Numbered from the stretch's first letter, positions 46,398 to 56,215 are shown. The stretch is 64,000 bases of DNA from an uncultured SAR116 cluster alpha proteobacterium (GCA_902622515.1 CACNQE010000003.1:62001-126000), one strand, 5' to 3'. Numbers and translations are program-made. The notes: a model not told the origin generated them from the sequence alone.

Positions 46398-47972
46398 CTA
46401 ATTTGCCGTTCCTATAACATCCATTTGAACTTCTCTACCATTGGGCAATCCGCTTAAAATCACAGTCCCGTTCATACTATTAGGTGTAGAAACAAGCTCA
46501 AAAGAGAGTGTTACAATGCCAAACGGCAACACAAGTTCAGTATCAAAATATACAGTATGATTTTTACGTGTTACCAATACAGGCTTATCATTATAAAGGC
46601 TTGCTTTGCTAGATAATTCCAACCTTCCTGATTGCTCACCTCGACTTGATTGCCATTTTAGCAGCCATTTTTTCGCATCATCTGCAAGTTCGGTTGGGAT
46701 TTCTTCGGCCTTTTCTGCCTGAGATGTATCATTTGACATATTAGGAACATCTCGTTTTGGTATTTTTCCTTGCTTAACAGCTGCGCCGTCATCTAATCCC
46801 TCATTACCGCGTGTTATTACAAGCTCTCCGGCCTGCAGACCCGAATTTACAATAATTCGCTCATCAATAGCACTTCCCAAACGAACTGCCTGACGCTTTG
46901 CTATCCCATTATCGAAGACAAATACAACATGCCCACCTGCAACTGGTACTACTGCATCTTGAGGGATAACCAGCAGTTCTTGAACCTCAGTGCTTGGAAC
47001 CAGAACGTTTATTTGCGCTCCGTTAGCACGAATACTGCTCAACACTTCTCCATCAAAACTTAATTTCGTAAGTCTAGATGCAGTCCTTCTATTCTCTTCT
47101 GGAAGAATAGCCCTGAGTGAAAGCATAAAGTTTTCTCCTGATAGGCTACGAGCTCTTAACTGAGACTCCGAATTGATGAAAGGTAAATATTTAACGGGTA
47201 AATCTAACTCTACCCCATATCCTTCATCAGTTCGTATGCTAGCTATCATATCACCTTGCCTTGCAAATCCTATTTTTTCCGAAAATAATGATATAATCTG
47301 CCCATCAACAGGCGATTTAAGAGTTGCATCCGATAGATCCCGCTCTAACTTTTTGATTTGGAGCCTAATTCTTTCTTCAGTTACGATTAATTGCTTTAAT
47401 GAATATTTAAGATCGCTTTGTATTTTATTGCGATTAACTAATTGTTGTTGAGCCGCATTAAGCGCGATCTGCGCGTTCTCTGAATTTTCGAATGAAATTG
47501 CGTTGCTCTGAGCTAGCTTTTTAGCGAATTCAGCTCTACGGTCTAATAGTACTAGTTGCTCTTGAGTAAGTGAAAAAAGAGATTTTTCATACTTAAGATT
47601 TTCATTTAAAGATGCAATTTCATTTTCAGTTGCCTCTAGCTCTGAGCGATGAATTTGAAGCTGATGTTCAATTACAAAGGTATCTTGTTTAGCAATTATG
47701 TCCCCTGCTTTCACCAGGTCCCCAATTTGCCAATCTTTCATTACAATCTTAGCTGTTAGGCTAGCTGTAATAAAAAAAGGATCGCCAGCCACCACAGACC
47801 CACCAATTTGAGTAAAATTCGGTAAAGTCATTTTCTCAACACGCTCTGCTTGCACAATTGCGCCTCTATTCTGCTGTGCAAATACAGAACTGCTTGTTGT
47901 AAGCCAAAGTGAAGCAAAAATCATCGTTGACAAGCAAACACGCAATATACCAGCATTTATTTGAGAAGACAT
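46398..47972 (-). CDS. RND periplasmic adaptor with extra C-terminal domain
   Basis: Membrane fusion protein of 524 residues: signal peptide (cleaved after SVFA-QQ near 32), lipoyl half (ITASLTAKIVMKDWQIGDLVKAGD), a long alpha-helical hairpin (about 110-215), the other lipoyl half (LKSPVDGQIISLF), a beta barrel and the PQDAVVPVAGGHVVFV region. About 100 residues from roughly 425 onward (after PNMSNDTSQAEKAEEIPTE) are beyond the family's usual end and form an apparently separate beta-rich domain. The 5' gene of the efflux pair, divergent from the TRAP operon. Confidence 0.88.
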   Translation of the reverse strand: MSSQINAGILRVCLSTMIFASLWLTTSSSVFAQQNRGAIVQAERVEKMTLPNFTQIGGSVVAGDPFFITASLTAKIVMKDWQIGDLVKAGDIIAKQDTFVIEHQLQIHRSELEATENEIASLNENLKYEKSLFSLTQEQLVLLDRRAEFAKKLAQSNAISFENSENAQIALNAAQQQLVNRNKIQSDLKYSLKQLIVTEERIRLQIKKLERDLSDATLKSPVDGQIISLFSEKIGFARQGDMIASIRTDEGYGVELDLPVKYLPFINSESQLRARSLSGENFMLSLRAILPEENRRTASRLTKLSFDGEVLSSIRANGAQINVLVPSTEVQELLVIPQDAVVPVAGGHVVFVFDNGIAKRQAVRLGSAIDERIIVNSGLQAGELVITRGNEGLDDGAAVKQGKIPKRDVPNMSNDTSQAEKAEEIPTELADDAKKWLLKWQSSRGEQSGRLELSSKASLYNDKPVLVTRKNHTVYFDTELVLPFGIVTLSFELVSTPNSMNGTVILSGLPNGREVQMDVIGTAN

Positions 47973-48264
47973 ACTAAAAAATCCTTTAACTTTAAAAAAT
48001 ATGGATTTTTGCGAGTAGAATTTATAAATGGTCGCATCACAAAAATATTTATTTCTTGTTTATATTAGCTGGAGAGTTTTTTCAGCAAAAAAATCAAAAT
48101 TCAAATTATATGCTTTCTTGTTTGCTAGAACAAATAAACTATATATATAACTATTCATTTGGTGCTATCTCGCCTTAATTTGCATATAAAATACTCGCGC
48201 ATTATCATCATACTTTAATGTGATGTGATTTGATTAGGTAGGCACCTTTATTTTGGAGAGGCCC

Positions 48265-49347
48265 GTGAGAAATAAAACGATTACTATATCAAAATTTCTA
48301 GATTTTTGGCTAAAGCTCTTTGTAAAATATTTTATAGTCGTCTGCTGTGGGATCTTGATTTCACAATCAGCATGGGCAGAAGAATATAAATTTAAATTTC
48401 ATCATTTTCTCGGGGCAAACTCATTTTGGCAAACAGAAATATTACAACCTTGGGTAGATAATATTGAAAAAAATAGCAATGGCCGTATCACAATTGAGAT
48501 ATTCCCTTCAATGACACTTGGTGGGAAACCACCTGAGCTCGTTCAGCAAGCACGGGATGGTGTCGTAGATATTATTTGGACTGTGAATGGGTATACCCCT
48601 GGAATGTTCCCACGCTCCGAAGTTTTTGAGCTTCCCACAGTTTTTACTAACGATCCTGAACCTGTAAACCTTGCCCTTTTTGATCTTTTTGAAGCAGATT
48701 TGAAGCCGGATTATGCCGGTTTACAAGTAATGTTCTTAAGCGTGCATGCAGGAAACGCTATTCATATGAGAAATGAAGCTATTCGGTCACCAACTGATCT
48801 TGCTGGAAAAAAAATAAGAACACCATCACGCACAGGTGCTTGGAGCATTGAGGCATTAGGAGGAATTCCTATTGCGATGCCGGTTCCTGATCTGCCACAG
48901 TCACTTCAAAAAGGTGTGGTTGATGGTGCGTTTGTTCCTTGGGAAATCATTCCAGCACTGCAACTTCAGCATCAAACTCAATTCCAAATTGAGGGCTTTA
49001 ATAACGAACGCATTGGTTCTCTTCTGTTCCAAACATCAATGAATAAAACGAGGTGGGAAAATCTTCCAGCAGAAATTCAGAAAATTTTCAAAGATGCCTC
49101 AGGACCTGACTGGTGGGCTGAAATAGGGCAAAAACTTAAAAAAGGTGAAGATCAAGGAATACAAATCGCTATTAATGCAGGAAATACGCATATCGAGCTT
49201 ACCGAAGAAGAAACGGTTCAGTTTACAAACATTCTATCAAGCGTAGTTGATAGATGGATTAATAGCGTAGCCGATAAAAATATTGATGGAAACGCACTTG
49301 TTAATAAAGCTCGAAAAGCCATAGCATCTCATTATCGTAACAAATAA
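48265..49347 (+). CDS. TRAP transporter substrate-binding protein (DctP)
   Basis: Periplasmic receptor of a TRAP uptake system, about 360 residues, with a signal peptide ending SAWA-EE. Conserved are GKPPELVQQARDGVVDIIW, LAGKKIRTPSRTGAWSIEALGGIPIAMP with the carboxylate-binding Arg, and LQKGVVDGAFVPWE. The ribosome site GGAGAG and a GTG at 48265 fit best; a TTG at 48253 is upstream but lies over the ribosome site. Next is DctQ 12 nt on. Substrate not predictable beyond an organic acid. Confidence 0.93.
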   Translation: MRNKTITISKFLDFWLKLFVKYFIVVCCGILISQSAWAEEYKFKFHHFLGANSFWQTEILQPWVDNIEKNSNGRITIEIFPSMTLGGKPPELVQQARDGVVDIIWTVNGYTPGMFPRSEVFELPTVFTNDPEPVNLALFDLFEADLKPDYAGLQVMFLSVHAGNAIHMRNEAIRSPTDLAGKKIRTPSRTGAWSIEALGGIPIAMPVPDLPQSLQKGVVDGAFVPWEIIPALQLQHQTQFQIEGFNNERIGSLLFQTSMNKTRWENLPAEIQKIFKDASGPDWWAEIGQKLKKGEDQGIQIAINAGNTHIELTEEETVQFTNILSSVVDRWINSVADKNIDGNALVNKARKAIASHYRNK

Positions 49348-49359
49348 CAAAGGCTCAAA

Positions 49360-49875
49360 ATGTCCTATTTTCGTTTGTTATCTAACTTATGGCAGAATTT
49401 GATCACGGGTTGGGCACTGGTTGGTGGTTTCATACTAGTAATGATTGTATGCATAAATGTATTTTCAATTATTGGAGGAATCTTTCTAATTCCACTTCAA
49501 GGAGATTTTGAACTTACACAGATGGGTATTGCAGTAGCAGTATTTTGCTTTCTTCCATACTGTCAGCTATATAAGCACAATATTTCTGCTGAAATCTTCA
49601 CTTCACGGGCGAATATTAAAACTCAGTTATTGCTCAGCATTGTCGCTTCCTTTGTGGCTTTTCTATTTTCTATACTTTTGGTCTGGCGCATGTATGAAGG
49701 TATGAGTGACCAGAGGGCATACAATTATACAAGCACCATTTTGCAGTTTCCTATTTGGATTACTTTTTTACCAATAATTTTTTCACTTTGCCTCTTAGCG
49801 ATAGCAAGCCTAATTACGCTTAAACAAGATTTTAACTCTCATAAGTCCCTCAGATATAAATTAAAGAGTCGCTGA
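49360..49875 (+). CDS. TRAP transporter small permease (DctQ)
   Basis: Small membrane subunit of 171 residues with four hydrophobic helices. The GDFELTQMGIAVAVFCFLPYCQ segment is the DctQ signature. It overlaps the large permease by one base (TGATG), a sign of translational coupling, and lies between receptor and permease genes as usual. Confidence 0.92.
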   Translation: MSYFRLLSNLWQNLITGWALVGGFILVMIVCINVFSIIGGIFLIPLQGDFELTQMGIAVAVFCFLPYCQLYKHNISAEIFTSRANIKTQLLLSIVASFVAFLFSILLVWRMYEGMSDQRAYNYTSTILQFPIWITFLPIIFSLCLLAIASLITLKQDFNSHKSLRYKLKSR

Positions 49876-51233
49876 TGACAGAACCGATTTTTTTGGGAAT
49901 AAGCTCGTTATTTGTGCTGATTTTTCTAATTATTATACGGATTCCAATTGCATATGCGATGATACTCACCGGTGGTATAGGTATCATGAGTATAGATGGT
50001 GTAGGTACTATCTTTAATCAATTAAAAACATTAGCATATGGTCAGTTTTCTAATTATGATTTGTCTGTAGTTCCTCTATTTATTTTGATGGGCGCATTGG
50101 CTTCAAGAATAGGGCTTAGTAGCGCATTATTTGCAGCGGCTAATTCATGGCTTAGTTGGTTGCGGGGGGGTAGTGCTATGGCGGCTATTTCTGCATGCGC
50201 GGGTTTTGGGGCTATTTGTGGCTCTTCTATTGCAACGGCATCTACAATGGGGAGAGTTGCATTACCCGAATTACTAAAATTCAACTATTCTATTTCTCTT
50301 GCAACAGGTGTTTTAGCAGCAGGCGGAGTTCTTGGAATTTTAATTCCACCATCAATAGTTCTAATTATTTATGCTCTAATTGTAGAGGTGAATATTGTAT
50401 CTATGTTTGCTGCAGCCCTTATACCCGGCTTGCTGGCTATATGCTTATTTTTGGCAACCATAGCAATCTTTGTTGCTATTTACCCAGATGCTGCTCCTAA
50501 AACAAGAAAAACGGACAAAGAGGAGCGAATACGAGCGACAATAGGCATTCTCCCTGTTGCCTCTGTTTTTATTATCGTGCTAGGGGGAATGTACGCTGGA
50601 TTTTTTAATCCAACACCAGCGGCGTCTCTTGGTGTTTGCCTTGTATTAATAATTGGATACGTAACCAAAAAATTAAATTTCACACAACTTAAAGAAGCAC
50701 TTTTAGAAACAGCCGGTTTGTCTGGCATGATTTATTTAATTTTACTAGGTGCAGAGTTAATGAAGATTTACATGAGCCGTACAGGTCTTCCACAAGCTCT
50801 TGCTGATTGGATATTAGTTGCTGGTTTCGAGCCAATGTCAGTACTAATTGTGCTGCTTTTAGGTATAATTTTGCTTGGCTGCCTGCTAGATAGCCTTTCA
50901 ATAATTCTGCTAATAATACCTTTTTTCTGGCCAGTGCTTGTAGAACTTAATGGTGGCGTACATATAGCTGCAGAAACTGCTGGTTTTGGCATGACGACGG
51001 GAGACCTAAAGATTTGGTTCGGTATACTCGCGCTTGTTGTTGTAGAGGTAGGACTCATTACCCCTCCAGTTGGAATGAACGTTTTTGTCATTTCCTCTAT
51101 CGCAGATAATTGTGATATCTCTGATACTTTTAAAGGAGTCTCTCCATTTTTTGTTGCCGAACTAATCCGAATAGTTATTCTTGTTTCATTACCTATTTTA
51201 GCCTTATGGCTACCCAATATTTTGACTGGCTAG
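49875..51233 (+). CDS. TRAP transporter large permease (DctM)
   Basis: Sodium-coupled membrane subunit of 452 residues with 12-14 hydrophobic helices. DctM hallmarks: VPLFILMGALASRIGLS, CAGFGAICGSSIATASTMGRVALPE, AAGGVLGILIPPSIVLIIYA and VEVGLITPPVGMNVFVI. It completes the only full TRAP set in this window. Confidence 0.95.
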   Translation: MTEPIFLGISSLFVLIFLIIIRIPIAYAMILTGGIGIMSIDGVGTIFNQLKTLAYGQFSNYDLSVVPLFILMGALASRIGLSSALFAAANSWLSWLRGGSAMAAISACAGFGAICGSSIATASTMGRVALPELLKFNYSISLATGVLAAGGVLGILIPPSIVLIIYALIVEVNIVSMFAAALIPGLLAICLFLATIAIFVAIYPDAAPKTRKTDKEERIRATIGILPVASVFIIVLGGMYAGFFNPTPAASLGVCLVLIIGYVTKKLNFTQLKEALLETAGLSGMIYLILLGAELMKIYMSRTGLPQALADWILVAGFEPMSVLIVLLLGIILLGCLLDSLSIILLIIPFFWPVLVELNGGVHIAAETAGFGMTTGDLKIWFGILALVVVEVGLITPPVGMNVFVISSIADNCDISDTFKGVSPFFVAELIRIVILVSLPILALWLPNILTG

Positions 51234-51283
51234 TTAGTATATTATATTTTTTAAATTCTAAAATGAAACGATAAGATAAATTC

Positions 51284-51724
51284 ATGGATTTAATTAAAAA
51301 TTATATTTACCCCTTTATACTCACAATTTCTCTAGGTTGTATTTTTTCTATCGTACATGCTGAAGAAAAACTTCAGGCGACAGCTTATCTATGCTTAGAT
51401 AATGAAGTCATTTTACCATCAAAGACACTACAAGAAAGAATTAACTCAACTAAGCAATTTTTGGCAAATGCAACCTTACTCGTTACTGATGGAGAACTAT
51501 TATTTTTCAGAACACTCTACCGAAATGAAGGATTATTCTTTAGTCCTACCATTAATAATTTAAACGAGTTTCGAGCACTTACCTTTGAGGATGCAACTGC
51601 AGCACTTAGTATAAAAAGTGGTGATGATATAAAAAACGAGCGATATTTATGTGCAGCAAATAGTGAATTAACCAGGCTAATAAATAGTTTCAAAGATAAT
51701 TGGCCAAATCACGTAATGAATTAA
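51284..51724 (+). CDS. Secreted protein of unknown function
   Basis: A 146-residue protein I do not recognise. It has a signal peptide (hydrophobic 8-23, cleavage after VHA at 26), then a mature domain of about 120 residues with two cysteines (Cys37 and Cys123) that could form a disulfide, and no transmembrane helix after cleavage. It follows the TRAP permease by 50 nt on the same strand and may share the transcript. It could be an accessory periplasmic factor; no function is assigned. Confidence 0.65.
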   Translation: MDLIKNYIYPFILTISLGCIFSIVHAEEKLQATAYLCLDNEVILPSKTLQERINSTKQFLANATLLVTDGELLFFRTLYRNEGLFFSPTINNLNEFRALTFEDATAALSIKSGDDIKNERYLCAANSELTRLINSFKDNWPNHVMN

Positions 51725-51750
51725 CTTCTCTTTCAATAAGGTTTTGATCA

Positions 51751-53340
51751 TTAAAGCAGACCTTTTTTGGTCTTCTGAATGAAATAATCAATTTCTTCTA
51801 TCTGTTTTTTTGTTAATTTAAGTCCCAATTTTGTTCGGCGCCATATAAAATCTTCTGCATTTTGTGTCCACTCATTAGCTATTGACCAGCGTAATTCTCT
51901 CTCAGTTATATGACAACCAAAGTGGCGGCCCAAATCACTTAATTCTTGGGTATTATTCAAAATTTTTTTTGTCTCGGTACCATATTGACGTAGAAGACGT
52001 CTTGCCCAGTCTGGAGATAAATAAGGAAATTCTTCTAATATTCTCTCCATCAGCAGATTAAATTCATCAACCTTAAAATCTCCTCCCGGCAAAGCAACAT
52101 TGGTTGTCCAAGGTTTATCGTTAAGGCCGAAGTAAGGAACAACCTTACTCATAACATTTTCTGCTAATTTTCGATATGTAGTAATTTTTCCTCCGTATAT
52201 TGTTAATAATGGTGCATCTGACTTATCTACTTTTAATACATAGTCACGAGTAGCAGATGCCGAAACAGCGGCACCATCTTGATAAAGCGGGCGTATGCCA
52301 GAATAACACCAAACAATATCTTCTTTTGTAACTGGTTTACTAAAATAAAGATTTACAAATTCAAGCAGATAATCTCGTTCTTCATCAGTACAGACTGGTT
52401 TAATTTGTGCAGAATCATGATCGACATCAGTTGTACCAATTAGAGTGAAGTCTTGCTCATAAGGGATAGCAAATACAATTCGACCATCCCTCCCCTGCAA
52501 GAAATAGGCTTTTTCGTGATCATATTGTTTTTTGACAACAAGGTGGCTTCCACGAACTAGTCTTATCGATGGCATATCAATTTGACCCAATTTCTCCTTC
52601 AAAATACTGCCAACCCAGGGACCTGCTGCATTAATCAAGTAGCGAGCCTTTTGCTGCCATTCTTGATTAGTTTTCTGGTCTTGGAATGTTAAATTCCAAT
52701 AAAGCTTAGTTCTTTCTGCCTTTATTAATTTTACCCTTGGCAGTATTGTAGCGCCCCGGTCTTGCGCATCTCGAGCATTTAAAATAACAAGTCGTGAGTC
52801 ATCAACCCAGCAGTCTGAATATTCAAACCCTCTCTTAAATTTTGCTTTAATAGGCCTTCCTTCTTTAGAATTTGGGAAATGTAATAATTTTGTTGGAGGA
52901 AGAATTTTTCTTCCACCCAGGGAATCATAAAGATAAAGTCCAAGTTTGACTAACCAAAACGGCCTTTTAGACTTTGACCAAGGCATAATATAATTTATCC
53001 ATTTAGTTGCTGGTGTAAATGAATCGAACCTCATAAATTTATCGTAAGGCAGAATAAACCTCATTGGCCAACTAATATGAGGCATTGATTTGAGTAGCAC
53101 TTCACGCTCGGTTAGTGCCTCTTTGACAAGTCTAAAACTGAAATATTCAAGGTATCTAAGACCACCATGGAACAACTTAGTAGAAGCAGAAGAAGTCGCA
53201 GCCCCCAAATCATCCATCTCAACAAGTATTACCGATAGACCTCTGCCAGCAGCATCGCGAGCAATACCACACCCATTAACGCCACCACCTACAATTACTA
53301 GGTCTGTTACATTGTTTGCAATCACTTCTTTAGCAGACAT
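51751..53340 (-). CDS. glpD: Aerobic glycerol-3-phosphate dehydrogenase
   Basis: FAD-dependent membrane-associated enzyme of 529 residues oxidising sn-glycerol-3-phosphate to DHAP with electrons to quinone. The FAD motif is IVGGGVNGCGIARDAAGRG (about 16-34), with SSASTKLFHGGLRYLE, INAAGPWV, and YGGKITTYRKLAE typical of GlpD. C-terminal domain of about 130 residues is present (WARRLLRQYGTETKKI). No glycerol kinase or transporter gene is adjacent. Confidence 0.95.
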   Translation of the reverse strand: MSAKEVIANNVTDLVIVGGGVNGCGIARDAAGRGLSVILVEMDDLGAATSSASTKLFHGGLRYLEYFSFRLVKEALTEREVLLKSMPHISWPMRFILPYDKFMRFDSFTPATKWINYIMPWSKSKRPFWLVKLGLYLYDSLGGRKILPPTKLLHFPNSKEGRPIKAKFKRGFEYSDCWVDDSRLVILNARDAQDRGATILPRVKLIKAERTKLYWNLTFQDQKTNQEWQQKARYLINAAGPWVGSILKEKLGQIDMPSIRLVRGSHLVVKKQYDHEKAYFLQGRDGRIVFAIPYEQDFTLIGTTDVDHDSAQIKPVCTDEERDYLLEFVNLYFSKPVTKEDIVWCYSGIRPLYQDGAAVSASATRDYVLKVDKSDAPLLTIYGGKITTYRKLAENVMSKVVPYFGLNDKPWTTNVALPGGDFKVDEFNLLMERILEEFPYLSPDWARRLLRQYGTETKKILNNTQELSDLGRHFGCHITERELRWSIANEWTQNAEDFIWRRTKLGLKLTKKQIEEIDYFIQKTKKGLL

Positions 53341-53431
53341 GATAATTCAGCTTCTTAACAAATATATTATATGATTTTCTAACAATATTATTATTGGTTC
53401 AGTTACACTAAAAGTATTATTCGAGTGAGCT

Positions 53432-53839
53432 TTATCTCTGACTATTTTGCCATTCGGGATGAATAAAACCTTTAAGGTTAGATGGTGAAAGCATTCCACG
53501 TCCAAATATATGATCTGATGCTTTTTCAGCAACCGTGATATTAGGTGCGTTTAAATTTCCATTTGTTATACATGGAACTTGAGCCTCCTATTACTTTACC
53601 TCTAGGACAAGCAAGTGAGCGTCCATCAAGTATATCATCTGGTTCTGTAGAATACCCCCAATCATAATTTTTCATATTCATAGGATATGACAATGCAGCA
53701 GGTATTTGGATTAAAGGTCCAGCATCACTACCTCCATATTCTAAAACCAAAATAGAGTATTTTTATTTTCTCCCAGACGATAAGCGAGCGTTGAGCCCAC
53801 AGATCCAGAACCTATGATGATATAGTCGAATTGAATTCT
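53432..53839 (-). pseudogene. Remnant of a BetA-type choline dehydrogenase (GMC oxidoreductase)
   Basis: Three pieces of one GMC gene lie in two frames. First, FDYIIIGSGSVGSTLAYRLGE (FAD motif, from 53830) stops at a TAG. Second, [21 protein letters not shown] through [11 protein letters not shown] continues in another frame; an extra CT in ACTCT around 53757 would explain the shift. Third, the C-terminal [19 protein letters not shown] and a tail of about 20 residues to the TAA at 53432, in the first frame. About 400 internal codons are missing at the join near 53572-53575. The gene cannot encode a working enzyme. Confidence 0.9.
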
Positions 53840-54009
53840 AACTACCTTCCTCTAGTTTTTTTTAAAAAACTATCTGACATCACAAACAGTCATTGTACTT
53901 GCACTTCTAGATGGATACTTATAATTGCTTATATATTGTTTTCTTACAAAATAATTATTTAGGTAATTCTAGTAACTGATTGGTTCGAGCAATTCTTTGA
54001 AAAGGTATT

Positions 54010-54651
54010 ATGAAGAGAAATAAAAAAACATTTATGAGCGAAAAGCCTTTAATTGCTGATTTTATCAGCAGCTCTGTCAACTATAGACAAAATTTTGGTG
54101 GTGGAAGAAAACAAGATATAGCCAAAGCAGTTGGAATTAAATCTAGAATTAGACCAAATATAATCGACGCCACTGCTGGACTTGGAAGAGATGGTTTTAT
54201 ACTAGCTTCTCTTGGCTCGCATGTAACGCTAATTGAACGCTCCCAAATAATTCATGATCTGCTTGCAGATGGAATGAGGAGAGCGTCTAACGTAGGTGGT
54301 AGAACTGCAGAAATTATCTCCCGCATGAAACTAATTCATGCTGATGCAATTGAATTACTTCCCACACTTTCTACAAATGTAATTTATTTAGACCCTATGC
54401 ACCCTCCGAGAAGAAAATCCTCTCTTGTTAAGTCTAAAATGAGACAACTGCGAGCGATTGTTGGCGAGGATCCTGATCAAATTGAGCTCATAAAAACAGC
54501 TCTTCAATCAGATTGCAACCGCGTCGCTCTTAAATGGCCCTCCAAATCTCCGCTTCCAAATCCACTTCCCAAGTGCTCGCACCAGATTTTAGGTGGAACA
54601 GTCCGTTTTGATATTTTTATTAAATCCAATGTAAAAAAGATTTCAATATGA
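54010..54651 (+). CDS. rsmJ: RsmJ-like SAM-dependent methyltransferase
   Basis: Class I methyltransferase of 213 residues resembling RsmJ, which makes N2-methylguanosine at 16S rRNA position 1516. DATAGLGRDGFILASLG is the SAM motif, with IERSQIIHDLLADGM, and VIYLDPMHPPRRKSSLVKSKM is the catalytic DPxxPxR-type region. It is about 40 residues shorter than the E. coli protein, mostly at the N terminus. RsmJ is best known in gammaproteobacteria, which makes its presence here somewhat unusual. Confidence 0.85.
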   Translation: MKRNKKTFMSEKPLIADFISSSVNYRQNFGGGRKQDIAKAVGIKSRIRPNIIDATAGLGRDGFILASLGSHVTLIERSQIIHDLLADGMRRASNVGGRTAEIISRMKLIHADAIELLPTLSTNVIYLDPMHPPRRKSSLVKSKMRQLRAIVGEDPDQIELIKTALQSDCNRVALKWPSKSPLPNPLPKCSHQILGGTVRFDIFIKSNVKKISI

Positions 54652-54687
54652 ACAAACTTAATATTATTTAAAACGGTAAACTTCTTT

Positions 54688-56148
54688 TTAGGTGTTTATT
54701 TCAACACGTGTAGATGTACCTCCTGGCACGGGGGTCCCGCTCAATCCACCCTTCATCAATACTTTTTCTATCCCACCATTTTTCTCCACGAGCCTTACTT
54801 GGTCAGCCAAAGCTTCGTTATTTATTGCATTTGGATCGACGATCCTAAAAAGTTTATTCTTATAATTTTTTAAGATTTCTTTAAATTTATTATTTGTTGC
54901 TAGGTTTACAAGTTCTTCGGGGTCTGACTGTAAATCATACAATTCAGGTTCAAAATTTACATAATGAATGTATTTATATTGTCCATCTCTTAGCATAAAT
55001 GCTCCAGAAATTGCCCCTGCTCCGTGATATTCACTGAAAACTAACCTGTTTTCATCTTCTTCCTTTTTAGCAATCTCAAATAATGAATTCCCTGAATATC
55101 GGTATGTCTCATTCATGCCAAAAACGTCGAGTATTGATGGAAAAACATCGATCAAAGAAACGGGGGTTTTCACAACCGAACCTTTAGGGAGGCCCTCGCC
55201 TGCCAAAATCATAGGTATACCGACGGACTCTTCATACATTACCGATTTCCCCCAAAGACCTCTCGCTCCAAGGTTTTCTCCATGGTCACTCAGAAAGAGA
55301 ATATTAGTATTATCTTGTAAAGATGTAGACTCTAATTCATCTATAACGTTTCCGATAAGTTGATCTACAAAAGTACATAATCCAAGATACGATATTATGG
55401 CCTCTCTCCTGTGAAGGTCGTCTCTGAAATAGTTATCAAATGTTATACTTTTATTAAATGCAATCCACCAAGGGTGATTTACTAACTCAGAGTTAAATTT
55501 CTTAAAATTTGGAAGTTCAATATCTTTATATAAATTATAATATTTATGGGGAACAATTAGAGGAAAATGAGGTGCTATAAAAGATACATAGAGGAGAAAA
55601 GGATTATCTTTTTTATTGTTTTTAGAACGAGCTTTCAGCCATTCAGCAGCTTTTCTGGAAATATTCTGGTCATATTTAGTGTATTCAGTCTCACCAGGCC
55701 CAATTTGTTCTGAAAATTTTCTACTTTGTGGTCTCTCTGGTAAATTAGGTCTTATCGAGCCCATTACATCCCCAACTCCATTGGCTATATGCATTGGCAA
55801 AATTTGTTCGTCAAAACCAGTTTTATCATTAGCTGAGCGGAAATGTAGCTTACCAATTGAAACAACATCAATGTTATTTTTTTGCAAATAATGCCCCCAG
55901 CTCGGTATTTTTCCATCATAAGCTATAGCATTATCCCAGCATTTATTTTGATGAACATATATTCCTGTAGAAAAACAAGCACGTGCAGATACACAAATTG
56001 GAGAGTTTGTAGAAGCATTTTCAAAAATTACCCCCTTTCTCGCCAATTTATCCAGATTTGGGGTCTTGACTATTGGATTGCGATAGCAACTCAAAAACTT
56101 CCTGCTATGCTGATCTGTCATAAAAATGATAAAATTTTTCCTAGTCAT
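54688..56148 (-). CDS. Sulfatase (arylsulfatase family)
   Basis: Alkaline-phosphatase-superfamily sulfatase of 486 residues without a signal peptide. Metal ligand Asp12 in FMTDQHSRK, the formylglycine-type site CVSARACFSTG (Cys52 to Arg56), DHGENLGARGLWGKS, and the C-terminal LYDLQSDPEELVNLA. The activation motif is C-x-S-x-R rather than the usual C-x-P/A-x-R. Close cytosolic homologues act on small organosulfates. No sulfatase-activating enzyme is in the window. Convergent with rsmJ, 36 nt apart. Confidence 0.88.
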   Translation of the reverse strand: MTRKNFIIFMTDQHSRKFLSCYRNPIVKTPNLDKLARKGVIFENASTNSPICVSARACFSTGIYVHQNKCWDNAIAYDGKIPSWGHYLQKNNIDVVSIGKLHFRSANDKTGFDEQILPMHIANGVGDVMGSIRPNLPERPQSRKFSEQIGPGETEYTKYDQNISRKAAEWLKARSKNNKKDNPFLLYVSFIAPHFPLIVPHKYYNLYKDIELPNFKKFNSELVNHPWWIAFNKSITFDNYFRDDLHRREAIISYLGLCTFVDQLIGNVIDELESTSLQDNTNILFLSDHGENLGARGLWGKSVMYEESVGIPMILAGEGLPKGSVVKTPVSLIDVFPSILDVFGMNETYRYSGNSLFEIAKKEEDENRLVFSEYHGAGAISGAFMLRDGQYKYIHYVNFEPELYDLQSDPEELVNLATNNKFKEILKNYKNKLFRIVDPNAINNEALADQVRLVEKNGGIEKVLMKGGLSGTPVPGGTSTRVEINT

Positions 56149-56215
56149 AAATAATCAACGAAGTTTTAAAGTTTTTAACAAAATATTGCCGCTCTAATTA
56201 TTTAAAAAATCTAAA

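Noticed and set aside
53960-54005. tRNA-like GGTTCGAGC sequence before the methyltransferase gene
   Set aside because: No cloverleaf stems or acceptor pairing can be formed around it.
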